In this document: one piece after another, positions 19,667 through 28,399 of the stretch
Layout: the number at the start of each line of letters is the position of its first letter
Numbering within the stretch: position 1 is the first letter of the stretch
Assembly: GCF_014395425.1 (NCBI RefSeq)
Contig: NZ_CP060711.1
Location: 1,674,001 to 1,738,000, forward strand
DNA from: Thermomonas brevis
Lineage (GTDB): Bacteria; Pseudomonadota; Gammaproteobacteria; Xanthomonadales; Xanthomonadaceae
DNA: 64,000 bases
Reading direction: 5' to 3'
The notes under the pieces: model-generated
The model's database searches: none
What the model was told of the DNA's origin: nothing
Seen by the model: only the letters and a program-made list of their open reading frames with translations
Position numbers and translations under genes: made by a program

Positions 19667-20946
19667 GCGACGGCGCCGCCGCCCGTGCCGCCGCCGCCCG
19701 CGTCCTCGACGATGTCCTGCACCGCGGGCGCTCGCTGAAGGCGGCGCTGGGCGCGGCGCTGCCGCAGCTCGACGACCTGCGCGACCGCGCGCTGGTGGAA
19801 GCCGTGGTGCTGGCCGCGCTGCGCCAGCGCGTGCGCTACAACGCGGCGCTCGACGCGTGGATGGCCCGCCCGCTGGGGCAGCGCGACGGCCTGCTGCGCG
19901 CCCTGCTGCTGGCCGGCTTCGCGCAACTCGAACTGGGCCTGCCCGCGCACGCGGCGCTGGCCGCCACGGTGGATGCGGCGCGCGCGCTGGGCCGCGCCCA
20001 TCAGGCCGGAATGGTGAACGCGCTGCTGCGCCGGGCCACCCGCGAACCCTTGCCCGAAGGCGCGGCCGACGCCGCCTGGCCGGACTGGCTGGCGCGGCAG
20101 GTGCGCGCGGACTGGCCACGGCAGGCCGAGGCGATCTTCGCCGCGAGCATGGCCGTGCCGCCGATGTGGCTGCGCGCCAACCGCCGCGCGCAATCGCGCG
20201 ACGCCTATCTGGCGCTGCTGCAGGAGGCCGGCATCGACGCCGCCACCGACGATGCGCTGCCCGACGCGCTGCGCCTGCACGCACCGCTGCCGGTGCAGCA
20301 ATTGCCCGGGTTCGACGCCGGCGCCGTCTCGGTGCAGGACGGCGCGGCGCAGGCGGTGGCCGATGCGCTGGCGCCCGCCGCCGGATCGCGCGTGCTCGAC
20401 GCCTGCGCCGCCCCCGGCGGCAAGGCCGCGCACCTGGCCGAACGCGATCCGTCGCTGCGCGTCCTCGCGCTGGACGCGGACGCGCGCCGCGCGCGCCGCA
20501 TGCAGGACACCTTCGCGCGGCTGCGGCTCGACATCGCCGCGCGCACCGGCGACGCCACCCGGCCGCAAGGCTGGTGGGACGGCACGCCCTTCGACGCGAT
20601 CCTGATCGACGCCCCGTGCAGCGCCACCGGCATCGTCCGTCGCCAGCCCGACGTGCTGCTGCACCGGCGCGAAAGCGACATCGCCGCGCTGCGCGACACC
20701 CAGGCGAACCTGCTGGACGCGCTGTGGCCGCTGCTCGCCCCCGGCGGCGCGCTGCTCTACGCCACCTGCTCGATCCTGCGCGCGGAGAACGCGGCCCAGG
20801 TCGACGCCTTCCTCGCCCGCACGCCGGCTGCCGCGCTGGAACCGCTGGACGCGCGCTTCGGCCACGACACCGGCTCCGGCCGCCAGCACCTGCCCGGCGA
20901 AGGCGGCATGGACGGCTTTTTCTGCGCGCGGCTGAGGAAGGCGTAA
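19663..20946 (+). CDS. rsmB: 16S rRNA (cytosine-967-C5)-methyltransferase
   Basis: A 427-residue enzyme methylating C967 of 16S rRNA with S-adenosylmethionine. An N-terminal NusB-like RNA-binding domain covers ~140 residues ([16 protein letters not shown]..., [24 protein letters not shown]). The Rossmann methyltransferase domain carries [13 protein letters not shown] (SAM binding) and the two catalytic cysteines in [16 protein letters not shown] and YATCSI. Third gene of the def operon. Confidence 0.95.
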   Translation: MSDGAAARAAAARVLDDVLHRGRSLKAALGAALPQLDDLRDRALVEAVVLAALRQRVRYNAALDAWMARPLGQRDGLLRALLLAGFAQLELGLPAHAALAATVDAARALGRAHQAGMVNALLRRATREPLPEGAADAAWPDWLARQVRADWPRQAEAIFAASMAVPPMWLRANRRAQSRDAYLALLQEAGIDAATDDALPDALRLHAPLPVQQLPGFDAGAVSVQDGAAQAVADALAPAAGSRVLDACAAPGGKAAHLAERDPSLRVLALDADARRARRMQDTFARLRLDIAARTGDATRPQGWWDGTPFDAILIDAPCSATGIVRRQPDVLLHRRESDIAALRDTQANLLDALWPLLAPGGALLYATCSILRAENAAQVDAFLARTPAAALEPLDARFGHDTGSGRQHLPGEGGMDGFFCARLRKA

Positions 20947-20957
20947 CGCTTCGCCAC

Positions 20958-20963
20958 TATCAT
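20958..20963 (+). promoter_or_regulatory. -10 box TATCAT, GT39 gene (leaderless type)
   Basis: TATCAT, six bases, then the ATG at 20970. It lies in the 23-bp gap after rsmB, giving the next gene its own start. Confidence 0.4.
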
Positions 20964-20969
20964 TCGGCG

Positions 20970-22682
20970 ATGACAAGCACCCGCCGCGAAACCTGGCTGT
21001 TCTGGCTGTTCGCCCTGCTGATCCTCGCCACCGGGCTGGGACTGCGCGACCCGTGGCCGGCCGACGAACCGCGCTTCGCGCTGGTGGCGAAGCAGATGGT
21101 CGAAAGCGGCGACTGGCTGTTCCCGCACCGCGGCATCGAACTGTATTCGGACAAGCCGCCGCTGTTCATGTGGATGCAGGCGGCGCTGCTGTGGCTGACC
21201 TTTGATCCGCGCATCGCCTTCCTGCTGCCCTCGCTGCTGGCGGCGCTGGGCACGCTGTGGTGCGTGACCGACCTCGGCGCGCGGCTGTGGACGCGCCGCG
21301 TCGGCCTGTACGCCGGCTGGGCGACGCTGCTGACCATCCAGTTCGCCTGGCAGGCTAAGAAGGCGCAGATCGACCCGATGGTGGTGTTCTGGATCACCCT
21401 GTCCTGCTACGGCCTGCTGCGGCACGCGCTGCGCGGCCCCGACTGGCGGATGTGGATGCTGGGCTGGGCGGCGGCGGGCCTGGGCACGATCACCAAGGGC
21501 GTCGGCGTGATCGCGCTGCTGATGCTGATTCCCGCCGGCATCGCTGCGCTGCGCGGCTGGCCGGGCGTGCGCGTGGGCGCGCGCGAGGCGAAATTCTGGC
21601 TCGGCCCGCTGGCCTTCGTCGCCGCCTGCTGCGTCTGGCTGGTGCCGATGCTGGTCGCCGCGCTGGGCAACGGCGGCGGCGACTACCGCGCCTACGTCGA
21701 CGACATCCTGCTGCGCCAGACCGTCACCCGCTACGCCAATTCCTGGCACCACGGCCACCCGTGGTGGTACTTCATCGAGGTGGCGCTGACCGCCTGGCTG
21801 CCGACCGTGCTGGCACTGCCGTGGGCGATCCCCGCGTGGCGCCGCCGCCTGCGCCGGCGCGACGCGCGCTTCCTGCTGCCGCTGGCGTGGGTGCTGCTGG
21901 TGTTCGCGTTCTTCAGCATCCCCACCGGCAAGCGCGACATGTACATCCTGCCGGCGCTGCCGATGCTGTGCCTGGCGCTGGCGCCGCTGCTGCCGGGCAT
22001 CCTGCGCAGGCGCGGCGCGCAGCGCCTGCTGCTGGCGTTCGTCGTCCTGTTCGCGCTGGCGGCGCTGGGCGCGGGCCTGGCGATGCTGCTGGGCGAACCC
22101 GGCTTCGAGCGCAGGTTCATGGAAGGCCGCGACGCCCATGTCGCGCACGGCCTGGCGTGGATGTTCGTCGCGGTCGGCGGCTTCGGCCTCGCCGGCTGCC
22201 TGTGGTTCGGCCGCCGCCACGCGCACGCCGCGCTGGTGGCGCTGCTGGCGGCGCTGTGGGTGCTGTATTCGCTGATCGGCGCGCCGCTGCTCAACGACGG
22301 CAGCTCCTCGCGCGGGCTGATGCGCGACGTCGGCATCGCGATCGGGCCGGACGCGCAGCTCGGGCTGGTCGGCTGGCGCGAACAGCAGTTGCTGATGGCG
22401 GATCGCCCGGCGGTGGATTTCGGCTTCAAGCGGCCCAAGCCCGAGCAGTTCGCGGCGGGCGTGGCGTGGCTGCGGCAGGCGCCGGCATCGCGCCGGCTGC
22501 TGGTGGAGGAAAGCGCGTTGCCGGACTGCGCGGACAAGGCCCTGGCGCGCGACATGGACGTGGCGAACGGCAGGCGCTGGTGGCTGATGGACGCGGCGGC
22601 GGCGCGCGGCTGCACGGCATCCGCCGCCACGGCGGCGAAGCCGGGCCCGGCGCCCGACGACGGAGACGACAATGACGACTGA
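20970..22682 (+). CDS. GT39-type integral membrane glycosyltransferase (ArnT/PMT-like)
   Basis: A 570-residue inner-membrane protein with about a dozen hydrophobic segments. Near the N-terminus is the conserved first periplasmic loop, DPWPADEPRFALVAKQMVESGDWLF, with the Asp/Glu pair typical of ArnT and related GT39/GT83 transferases, followed by SDKPPLFMWMQA. These enzymes move a sugar from a polyprenyl-phosphate carrier to lipid A, protein or other acceptors on the periplasmic side. The acceptor cannot be told here; no arn operon is nearby. The stop overlaps the Stealth-family gene by 11 bases, so the two probably act in one pathway. The start at 20970 follows a -10 box; the open frame extends far upstream inside rsmB without meaning. 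Confidence 0.88.
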   Translation: MTSTRRETWLFWLFALLILATGLGLRDPWPADEPRFALVAKQMVESGDWLFPHRGIELYSDKPPLFMWMQAALLWLTFDPRIAFLLPSLLAALGTLWCVTDLGARLWTRRVGLYAGWATLLTIQFAWQAKKAQIDPMVVFWITLSCYGLLRHALRGPDWRMWMLGWAAAGLGTITKGVGVIALLMLIPAGIAALRGWPGVRVGAREAKFWLGPLAFVAACCVWLVPMLVAALGNGGGDYRAYVDDILLRQTVTRYANSWHHGHPWWYFIEVALTAWLPTVLALPWAIPAWRRRLRRRDARFLLPLAWVLLVFAFFSIPTGKRDMYILPALPMLCLALAPLLPGILRRRGAQRLLLAFVVLFALAALGAGLAMLLGEPGFERRFMEGRDAHVAHGLAWMFVAVGGFGLAGCLWFGRRHAHAALVALLAALWVLYSLIGAPLLNDGSSSRGLMRDVGIAIGPDAQLGLVGWREQQLLMADRPAVDFGFKRPKPEQFAAGVAWLRQAPASRRLLVEESALPDCADKALARDMDVANGRRWWLMDAAAARGCTASAATAAKPGPAPDDGDDNDD

Positions 22683-23685
22683 GCCCATCGACGCCGTCGT
22701 CACCTGGGTCAACGGCAACGACCCCGCCCATCGCCGCAAGCTGGACGACTACCTCGCCAGCCTGAACCGGGCGCGGCCGGCGGCGGCCGATCCGACCCGC
22801 TTCGACGACGCCGGCGAGCTGCCGTTCTGCCTGGCCTCGATCCTCCGCTTCGCGCCGTGGTTCCGGCGCATCCACATCGTCACCGACGACCAGCGCCCGC
22901 CGCTGCTGGACGCGCTGCGCGGCACGCCGTGGGAAGACCGCGTGCGGCTGGTCGACCATCGCGAGATCTTCGCCGGATACGAGCGCCACCTGCCCTCGTT
23001 CAACAGCTACGCGATCATCGCCGCGCTGTGGCGGATCGACGGCCTCGGCGATCGCTTCGTCTATTTCAACGACGATTTCTCGCTGATTCGCGAGGTGCGG
23101 CCGGAGGATTTCTTCGACGGCGACACCATGCTGGTCCGCGGCCGCTGGCAGACGCAGGCCGCCTACCGGCCGGTGAAGCGGCTGGCCCATGCCCTGCGCC
23201 GCTTGGTCGGTCGTGCGTCGGCGGCGCAGCCCGGCGCGCGGGTCGGCCACCAGGCCGCGCAGGAGGAAAGCGCGCGCATGGCCGGCTACGAGCGGACGTT
23301 CGTGCGCCTGTTCCACACGCCCTATCCGATGCGGCGCTCCACTCTCGAAGCGTACTTCGCCGCCCATCCCGAGCAGCTGGAACGCAATCTGGAGCACCGG
23401 CTGCGCTCGCCGCGCAACTTCAATACCGAATGCCTGGCGGCGCACCTGGACCTCGCGCAAGACCGCGCGAAGCTCGACAGCCGCCTGAAGCTGGCGCATC
23501 TGAAGCCCGACGAACAGCTGCCGCTGCGGATGTGGGCGAAGCTGCGGCGCGCCGACCGCGATCCGTCCTACGCGTTCGCCTGCGTGCAAAGCCTCGACAA
23601 GGCGGACCGCGACACCGCCGCCCGCCTGACCGCGTGGCTGGAAGCGCGGATCGGCTCGCTGGCCGAAGCGCTGGCCCGCGCCTAG
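22672..23685 (+). CDS. Stealth-family sugar-phosphate transferase
   Basis: A 337-residue protein with the Stealth conserved regions in order. CR1 is IDAVVTWVNGNDP near the N-terminus. CR2 comprises ELPFCLASILRFAPWFRRIHIVTDDQRPP, LVDHREIF, LPSFNSYAIIAALWRI, FVYFNDDFSLI and the following DFF. Weaker CR3/CR4-like segments follow (GYERTFVRLFHTPYPMRRS, RSPRNFNTECLA). Stealth proteins are hexose-1-phosphate transferases that build phosphodiester-linked capsules in Neisseria and other bacteria; GlcNAc-1-phosphotransferase is the eukaryotic relative. GGAG precedes the ATG. Translationally coupled to the GT39 gene. Its TAG stop abuts the stop of convergent galE. Confidence 0.88.
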   Translation: MTTEPIDAVVTWVNGNDPAHRRKLDDYLASLNRARPAAADPTRFDDAGELPFCLASILRFAPWFRRIHIVTDDQRPPLLDALRGTPWEDRVRLVDHREIFAGYERHLPSFNSYAIIAALWRIDGLGDRFVYFNDDFSLIREVRPEDFFDGDTMLVRGRWQTQAAYRPVKRLAHALRRLVGRASAAQPGARVGHQAAQEESARMAGYERTFVRLFHTPYPMRRSTLEAYFAAHPEQLERNLEHRLRSPRNFNTECLAAHLDLAQDRAKLDSRLKLAHLKPDEQLPLRMWAKLRRADRDPSYAFACVQSLDKADRDTAARLTAWLEARIGSLAEALARA

Positions 23686-24669
23686 CTAGACCGCGGCGGC
23701 GCGGCGCTCCCACGCCCAGGCATGGGCGACGATGGCGTCCAGCGCCGCATGGCGCGGCTGCCAGCCGAGCGTTTCGCGCGCGGCGCGCGCGTCGGCCACC
23801 AGCACCGGCGGATCGCCCACGCGGCGTTCGCCGACCGCCTCCGGGATGGCGTGCCCGGTGACCCGGCGCGCGGCCTCGATCAATTCGCGCACCGAATAGC
23901 CGTTGCCGTTGCCGAGGTTGTAGCGGGCGCTGCCGCCGCCCTCGATCAATCCGCGCAGGGCCAGCAGGTGCGCGTCGCACAGGTCCTCGACGTGGATGTA
24001 GTCGCGCACGCAGGTGCCGTCGGCGGTGGCGTAGTCCTCGCCGTACACGGTGATGTGCGGGCGGCGGCCGGAAGCGACCTGCAGGATCAGCGGGATCAGG
24101 TGCGTCTCCGGCTCGTGGCATTCGCCCAGCTCGCCGTCGGGATCGGCGCCGGCGGCGTTGAAGTAGCGCAGGCAAACCGACTTCAGCCCGTAGGCGCGGT
24201 CGTAGTCCTCCAGCATCTGCTCCACGAACCACTTACTGCGACCGTAGGGATTGATCGGCGCCTTCGGATGCGCCTCGTCGATCGGCACGTACTGCGGGTC
24301 GCCGAAGATCGCCGCGGTGGAGGAGAAGATGAAGCGCGCCACGCCGTGCGCGCGCATGCCGTCCAGCAGCGCCTGCGTCGCGGCCACGTTGTTGCGGTAG
24401 TACTTCGCCGGATCGGCGACCGACTCGCCGACCTGGATGAAGCTGGCGAAGTGCATCACCGCCGCCGGCCGGGTCTCGCACAGCACTGCGTCCACGAACG
24501 CCGCGTCGCCGATGTCGCCGACGTGCAGCGGCGCGCCGAGCACCGCTTCGCGACGACCGCTGCTGAGATCGTCGGCCACCACCGCCTCGAACCCGGCGTG
24601 GCGCAGCCGCTTGACCATGTGCGAGCCGATGTAGCCGGCGCCGCCGACGACGAGGATGGGTGTGGTCAT
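23686..24669 (-). CDS. galE: UDP-glucose 4-epimerase
   Basis: A 327-residue extended short-chain dehydrogenase that interconverts UDP-glucose and UDP-galactose. The NAD motif GGAGYIGS is at residues 9-16 and the catalytic Tyr142/Lys146 in PYGRSK. HFASFIQVGESV, LRYFNAAGADPDG and DGTCVRDYIHVEDL are GalE-specific segments. Length is normal. It provides UDP-galactose for surface glycans, which suits the adjacent GT39 and Stealth genes. It lies 25 bp downstream of the LpxL-like gene on the same strand, so the two may be co-transcribed. Confidence 0.94.
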   Translation of the reverse strand: MTTPILVVGGAGYIGSHMVKRLRHAGFEAVVADDLSSGRREAVLGAPLHVGDIGDAAFVDAVLCETRPAAVMHFASFIQVGESVADPAKYYRNNVAATQALLDGMRAHGVARFIFSSTAAIFGDPQYVPIDEAHPKAPINPYGRSKWFVEQMLEDYDRAYGLKSVCLRYFNAAGADPDGELGECHEPETHLIPLILQVASGRRPHITVYGEDYATADGTCVRDYIHVEDLCDAHLLALRGLIEGGGSARYNLGNGNGYSVRELIEAARRVTGHAIPEAVGERRVGDPPVLVADARAARETLGWQPRHAALDAIVAHAWAWERRAAAV

Positions 24670-24694
24670 CGCGCTGCGGTCCCTTCGATGCGGC

Positions 24695-25615
24695 TCACTG
24701 GCCCATGCCCACGTACGGGTTTTCCTCGCCGCTGCCGGCGGGCCGGTATTTGTAGCGCTTGTAGGTCCACTGGTATTGGGCGAAGTCGCGCCGCGCCACC
24801 GCTTCCACGCCGGCGTTGAGCGCCGCCACCGCGCGCCGCGGGTCGGCGTCGGCGATGCCGTCCGGCGCCGCCTCGACGTGCAGGGCGAAGCGCGGCGCGC
24901 CGCCGCCCGGCAGGCGCTGGCACCAGCACAGCAGCACCCGCGCGCCGCTGCGGTGGGCGAGGCGACCCAGCAGGGTCATGGTCAGCGCCTGCCTGCCGAA
25001 GAACGGCGCGAATTCGCCGTCGCCGACGCGCGGTTGCTGGTCGGGCAGGATGCCGACCACGCCGCCTTTCTGCAGGCGTTTGAGCAGGGTGCGCACGCCG
25101 GCGGCCTCGGCGCGCACCTGCTCGACCTGCCCGCCGGCATTGGCGCGCACGCGGCGCAGGAAGGCTTCGCCGATCGCGGATTCCGGCGGCCGGTACAGGA
25201 TCGCCAGCGGCGTCTTGCTCGCCAGCCACTGGTTCAGCAGCTCCCAGTTGCCCATGTGCGGCGCGGCCACGATCAGGCCGTCGCCGCTGCGCAGGGCGGT
25301 GTCGAACAGCGCCTCGCCGTGGACCTCGGCGATGTCGGCCAGGTTGCGCGCGGCCGGGCGCGTCCACAGCCGCAGCGTCTCGAACGCCTGCCGCGCGGTG
25401 GTGCGCAGGATGTCGGCCAGCAGCGCCTCGCGCGCGGTCGCGTCCAGCTCCGGGCGGATCAGCTCCAGGTTGCGCCGCGCCACCCGCGCCTCGCGCGCGT
25501 CGAGCAGCACCCACAGCCGCGCCATGCCGTCGGCCAGCGCGCGCAGCAGCGGCCACGGCAGGCGCGCGGCGCTCCAGGCCAGGGCGTACAGCAGGGCGGC
25601 GGCGAATTCGGTCAT
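24695..25615 (-). CDS. LpxL/HtrB-like lysophospholipid acyltransferase
   Basis: A 306-residue membrane-associated acyltransferase of the lipid A late-acylation family. The N-terminal hydrophobic segment (FAAALLYALAWSAARLPWPLL) anchors it. The catalytic HX4E motif is HMGNWE, and substrate-binding motifs include RPPES, GVVGILPDQQP and FFGRQA. Family members transfer a secondary acyl chain to Kdo2-lipid IVA; this paralogue could also serve other lipids. I start at the third-from-first in-frame ATG region (25615): TACAAT lies seven bases upstream, and the family starts near here. Confidence 0.85.
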   Translation of the reverse strand: MTEFAAALLYALAWSAARLPWPLLRALADGMARLWVLLDAREARVARRNLELIRPELDATAREALLADILRTTARQAFETLRLWTRPAARNLADIAEVHGEALFDTALRSGDGLIVAAPHMGNWELLNQWLASKTPLAILYRPPESAIGEAFLRRVRANAGGQVEQVRAEAAGVRTLLKRLQKGGVVGILPDQQPRVGDGEFAPFFGRQALTMTLLGRLAHRSGARVLLCWCQRLPGGGAPRFALHVEAAPDGIADADPRRAVAALNAGVEAVARRDFAQYQWTYKRYKYRPAGSGEENPYVGMGQ

Positions 25616-25622
25616 CGCCGCC

Positions 25623-25628
25623 ATTGTA
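25623..25628 (-). promoter_or_regulatory. -10 box TACAAT, LpxL-like gene (leaderless type)
   Basis: TACAAT, seven bases, then the ATG at 25615. This spacing supports that start over the ATG three codons earlier, which would sit inside the box. Confidence 0.4.
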
Positions 25629-25643
25629 GAAGGCGCGGCATCG

Positions 25644-26264
25644 CTACAGCGGCAGCGGCGCCTGCATCGGCTCGATGCCGCCCTCGCCGCGCATCACCTT
25701 CTTGAATTCGCGCCGCGACACCGAGACGTAACGCTCGTTGCCGCCGATCTCCACCTGCGGCCCGTCCTGCACCGCGCGGCCGGCGTCGTCCACGCGCACC
25801 GTCATCGTCGCCTTGCTGCCGCTGTGGCAGATGGTCTTGATCTCCTGCAGGTCGTCCGCCCACGCCAGCAGGTACTGGCTGCCCTCGAACAGCTCGCCGC
25901 GGAAATCGGTGCGCAGGCCGTAGCACAGCACAGGGATGCGCAGCGCGTCGACCACTTCCGACAGCTGCCACACCTGCGCCTTGGTCAGGAACTGCGCCTC
26001 GTCCACCAGCACGCAGTGCAGCGGGCCGTGCGCGGCGATGTCGGCCTCCACGATCCGCTGCAGGTCGTCGTGGCGGTCGAAGGCGATGCCCTCCGCCTTC
26101 AGCCCGATCCGCGAGGCCACCGTGCCGCTGCCGGCGCGGTGGTCCAGCTTCGGGGTGAGGATGGCCACCCGCATGCCGCGCTCGCGGTAGTTGTGCGCGG
26201 ACTGCAGCAGGGTGGTGGTCTTGCCGGCGTTCATCGCCGAGAAATAGAAATAGAGCTTCGCCAT
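25644..26264 (-). CDS. tdk: Thymidine kinase (type II), zinc-site residues missing
   Basis: A 206-residue TK1-like kinase that phosphorylates thymidine with ATP. The P-loop is SAMNAGKTT (9-17), the catalytic acidic pair lies in VDEAQF (88-93), and the thymidine-binding lasso GGNERYVSV is present. In this family a structural zinc is held by a C-x1/2-C pair and a C-x2-C/H pair. Here the first reads CHSGS (one Cys, residue 146) and the second reads VSRREF (Ser and Phe instead of Cys and His), so the zinc site seems lost. Divergent from rep; TAGAAT lies six bases before the ATG. Confidence 0.95.
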   Translation of the reverse strand: MAKLYFYFSAMNAGKTTTLLQSAHNYRERGMRVAILTPKLDHRAGSGTVASRIGLKAEGIAFDRHDDLQRIVEADIAAHGPLHCVLVDEAQFLTKAQVWQLSEVVDALRIPVLCYGLRTDFRGELFEGSQYLLAWADDLQEIKTICHSGSKATMTVRVDDAGRAVQDGPQVEIGGNERYVSVSRREFKKVMRGEGGIEPMQAPLPL

Positions 26265-26270
26265 GCACGG

Positions 26271-26276
26271 ATTCTA
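26271..26276 (-). promoter_or_regulatory. -10 box TAGAAT, tdk (leaderless type)
   Basis: TAGAAT, six bases, then the ATG at 26264. It shares a 61-bp gap with the rep promoter on the other strand. Confidence 0.45.
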
Positions 26277-26313
26277 GCCGCGCACAAGGCTGGCGACCGC
26301 GCCGGCCGCGCCC

Positions 26314-26319
26314 GAGAAT
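26314..26319 (+). promoter_or_regulatory. -10 box GAGAAT, rep (leaderless type)
   Basis: GAGAAT, six bases, then the ATG at 26326. Confidence 0.35.
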
Positions 26320-26325
26320 GCGCGG

Positions 26326-28335
26326 ATGCACCACCCCGCGCTGAACGGCCTCAATCCCCCGCAACGCCAAGCCGTCCTCCATGTCGAAGGCCCGCTGCTG
26401 GTGCTGGCCGGCGCGGGCAGCGGCAAGACGCGGGTGATCGTGGAGAAGATCGCGCACCTGATCCAGAGCGGGCGCTATCCGGCCAAGCGCATCGCCGCGA
26501 TCACCTTCACCAACAAGTCCGCGCGCGAGATGCGCGAGCGCGTCGCCAAGCGCATCCGGGGCGACGCCGCGCAGGAGCTGACGGTGTCCACCTTCCACGC
26601 GCTGGGCCTGCGCATCGTCCAGATCGACCACGCCAAGCTCGGGCTGCGGCGCGGCTTTTCGATCTTCGACGCCGACGATTCCGCTTCGCAGATCAAGGAC
26701 CTGCTGCCGCCGGGCAGCAAGCCGGACGCGATCGAGGCGATGAAGCAGCTGATCTCCCGCGCCAAGAACGCCGGGCTGTCGCCGGAGCAGGCGGCGGAGG
26801 CCGCGCGCAGCACCCGCGAACGCGAGGCCGCCGCGCTGTACGCGCGCTACCAGCAGCGCCTCTCCGCGTTCAACGCGGTCGATTTCGACGACCTGATCCG
26901 GCTGCCGGTGCAGCTGCTGGAAACCGACGACGACGCCCGCGCCGGCTGGCGCGAGCGGATCGGCTATCTGCTGGTGGACGAGTGCCAGGACACCAACGAC
27001 GCCCAGTACCGCCTGCTCAAGGCCATCGCCGGCGACGCCGGGCAGTTCACCTGCGTGGGCGACGACGACCAGAGCATCTACGCCTGGCGCGGCGCCAATC
27101 CCGACAACCTGCTGGCGCTGGGCAGCGACTATCCGGCGCTGAAGATCGTCAAGCTGGAGCAGAACTACCGCTGCTCCAACCGCGTGCTGCGCAGCGCCAA
27201 CGCGCTGATCGCCCACAACCCGCACGAGCATCCGAAGACGCTGTGGAGCGAGGCCGCCGACGGCGAGCGCATCCGCGTCTGGGAATGCCGCGACGCCGCC
27301 CACGAGGCGGACAAGGTGGCGGCGGAGATCGACTTCGTCGCCAAGAAGCACGCCGCCGCCGACGGCACGCCGCCGTGGAACGAGTTCTGCATCCTGTTCC
27401 GCGGCAACCACCAGAGCCGCGCGCTGGAAAAGGCGCTGCAACTGCTGCGCATTCCCTACCACCTGAGCGGCGGCACCGCCTTCCTCGATCGCGGCGAAGT
27501 GAAGGACGCGCTGGCCTGGCTGCGCCTGCTCGCCAATCCCGAGGACGACGCCGCCTTCCTGCGCGCGGTGCAGTCGCCCAACCGCGGCGTCGGCGCCGGC
27601 ACGCTGGCGAAGCTGGGCGAGCTGGCCGCGCACAAGCACCTGCCGCTGGCGCGCGCGGCCGAGTCGATGGTGGTGGCACAGCAGCTGCCGGCGCGCGCGG
27701 CGAATGCGCTGCAAGGCTTCTCCAACATCGTCAACGCGCTGCGCGGCGACGCACGCGCGCTGCCGCCGGCCGAGCTGGTGCGCAAGCTCAACGAACGCTC
27801 CGGCCTGCTGGCCGCGCTGCGCGCCAGCTGCAAGGACGAGGCGCAGTTCAAGATGCGCCGGCGCAACCTGGACGAGCTGGCGGACTGGTTCGACGGCCCG
27901 AAGACCTCCGGCCCCGGCGAACTCGCCGCCGCGCTGGCGCTGCTCTCGCACGCCGACAAGGGCGAGGCCGGCAACCAGGTGCGGCTGATGTCGATGCACG
28001 CGGCGAAGGGGCTGGAGTTCCGCTTCGTGTTCATCGTCGGCGTCGAGGACGGCAACCTGCCGCACGAGGCCAGCCTCGAGGAAGGCCGCATCGACGAGGA
28101 GCGCCGGCTGTTCTACGTCGGCATTACCCGCGCCAAGGAGCGGCTGTGGCTGTCCTACGCGAAGGAGGCGCAGCGCTGGGGCGACAAGCTGCGGCTGTCG
28201 CCGAGCCGCTTCCTCGACGAGCTGCCGGCCGCCGAGCTGCAGCGCGACGGCGCCGACCCGGAGGCCGAGGCGATGCAGAAGGCCGAGCGCCGCAGCGCCA
28301 GCCTCGCCAACATCCGCGCGATGCTGGCCGAGTGA
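26326..28335 (+). CDS. rep: ATP-dependent DNA helicase Rep
   Basis: A 669-residue superfamily 1A 3'-5' helicase. It clears proteins from DNA ahead of replication forks and helps restart. Motifs in order: Q-motif LNPPQRQAV; Walker A AGAGSGKTRV; Ia ITFTNKSAREMRERV; II VDECQDTN (DExx); III GDDDQSIYAWRGA; IV LEQNYRC; V LMSMHAAKGLEF; VI EERRLFYVGITRAKE. Length and the end (after FLDELP) fit Rep rather than UvrD, which is longer. Divergent from tdk. Confidence 0.95.
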   Translation: MHHPALNGLNPPQRQAVLHVEGPLLVLAGAGSGKTRVIVEKIAHLIQSGRYPAKRIAAITFTNKSAREMRERVAKRIRGDAAQELTVSTFHALGLRIVQIDHAKLGLRRGFSIFDADDSASQIKDLLPPGSKPDAIEAMKQLISRAKNAGLSPEQAAEAARSTREREAAALYARYQQRLSAFNAVDFDDLIRLPVQLLETDDDARAGWRERIGYLLVDECQDTNDAQYRLLKAIAGDAGQFTCVGDDDQSIYAWRGANPDNLLALGSDYPALKIVKLEQNYRCSNRVLRSANALIAHNPHEHPKTLWSEAADGERIRVWECRDAAHEADKVAAEIDFVAKKHAAADGTPPWNEFCILFRGNHQSRALEKALQLLRIPYHLSGGTAFLDRGEVKDALAWLRLLANPEDDAAFLRAVQSPNRGVGAGTLAKLGELAAHKHLPLARAAESMVVAQQLPARAANALQGFSNIVNALRGDARALPPAELVRKLNERSGLLAALRASCKDEAQFKMRRRNLDELADWFDGPKTSGPGELAAALALLSHADKGEAGNQVRLMSMHAAKGLEFRFVFIVGVEDGNLPHEASLEEGRIDEERRLFYVGITRAKERLWLSYAKEAQRWGDKLRLSPSRFLDELPAAELQRDGADPEAEAMQKAERRSASLANIRAMLAE

Positions 28336-28365
28336 TCCGGCCGCGGACGCGTCATCGAAGGCCGC

Positions 28366-28371
28366 TACACT
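28366..28371 (+). promoter_or_regulatory. -10 box TACACT, HAD-type lipoprotein gene
   Basis: TACACT lies 28 bases before the ATG at 28400, leaving a short leader with CCGGAA as a weak ribosome site. Confidence 0.35.
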
Positions 28372-28399
28372 CGCCCCACCGCACTTCCCGGAACCGCCC

